A DNA stretch of 6,904 bases, from contig JAPPMR010000481.1 of the NCBI GenBank assembly GCA_028818995.1, positions 1 through 6,904 on the forward strand, written 5' to 3'. A program made the translations under genes and the position numbers. The stretch comes from Candidatus Poribacteria bacterium (GTDB lineage: Bacteria; Poribacteria; WGA-4E; WGA-3G). This document shows, piece after piece, positions 6,831 to 6,904 of this stretch. How positions within the stretch are numbered: position 1 is the first letter of the stretch; the number at the start of each line of letters is the position of its first letter. The notes under the pieces are model-generated. The model was not told the origin of the DNA and searched no databases. It worked only from the letters and a program-made list of their open reading frames with translations.

Positions 6831-6850
6831 AGCATTATGTTCAACTCACC

Positions 6851-6880
6851 TCTTTAGTCCCGTAGGGACGATATGTTTAT
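6851..6880 (+). repeat. 30-bp direct repeat, copy 2
   Basis: An exact second copy of 6801-6830 with the same internal hairpin (6857-6861 with 6865-6869), at a period of 50 bp. It is followed after 10 bp by an inverted, diverged copy of the hairpin core. Confidence 0.85.
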
Positions 6881-6890
6881 CTTTCTATGC

Positions 6891-6904
6891 CGTTCCTACG
6901 GAAC
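6891..6904 (-). repeat. Inverted, diverged copy of the repeat core, cut by the window end
   Basis: CGTTCCTACGGAAC matches the reverse complement of the repeat core (CGTCCCTACGGGAC) at 12 of 14 positions. The two differences lie opposite each other in the stem, so a C-G pair has become T-A and the hairpin GTTCC-TAC-GGAAC is kept. The copy runs to the last base of the window, so its full extent is unknown. Confidence 0.6.

Noticed and set aside
6801..6880. Two identical 30-bp repeats separated by 20 bp, resembling a minimal CRISPR array
   Set aside because: There are only two direct copies, the 20-bp spacer is short, a third copy is inverted, and no cas gene is present. An interspersed palindromic repeat explains it better.

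Overview
The window holds one compact three-gene operon on the + strand, set between stretches of interspersed palindromic repeats. The genes are a circularly permuted ATP-grasp enzyme (633-2069), an alpha-E (DUF403) protein (2085-3068) and a transglutaminase fused to a DUF2126 putative amidoligase (3188-6538). All three reading frames are intact and carry their family motifs. This set matches a predicted bacterial peptide-ligation/modification system, known from comparative genomics as an amidoligase neighbourhood whose substrate is unknown. So the protein set is recognisable; what is less ordinary is the non-coding DNA around and inside the operon.

Organism: a bacterium with moderate GC content and Shine-Dalgarno-led genes. 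The repeat families (arms starting GTAGGTCGGGTTGAG, units with GTCCCGTAGGGACG, and CGCGATTCGGAGATCG) resemble, from memory, those scattered through Candidatus Poribacteria genomes. That assignment is tentative, because no rRNA or marker gene is present.

Layout. 1-48: truncated copy of a palindromic repeat. 84-180: a -10-like box followed by a long two-part hairpin. 237-269: intrinsic-terminator-like hairpin, probably ending transcription from upstream. 326-381: the best promoter candidate, with a near-perfect 27-bp palindrome at the expected start of transcription. 382-632: a leader of about 250 nt with four alternating TGCCT/AGGCA segments that could form competing stems, then a strong ribosome-binding site. 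633-3068: the ATP-grasp and alpha-E genes, 15 nt apart. 3065-3150: a palindromic repeat inserted between genes two and three, whose first bases supply the alpha-E stop codon. 3188-6538: the large fusion gene. 6539-6904: no credible gene, but a dense cluster of repeats and hairpins, including a second copy of the repeat at the left edge and a 30-bp direct repeat with an inverted, covarying third copy.

Working together (inference): the permuted ATP-grasp and the DUF2126 domain would each form amide bonds at the expense of ATP. The transglutaminase-like domain would cleave or transfer amides through a Cys-His-Asp triad. The alpha-helical alpha-E protein would be an accessory or scaffold. The product is probably a peptide or peptide-tagged protein made in the cytoplasm, since none of the three proteins shows a signal peptide or membrane segment.
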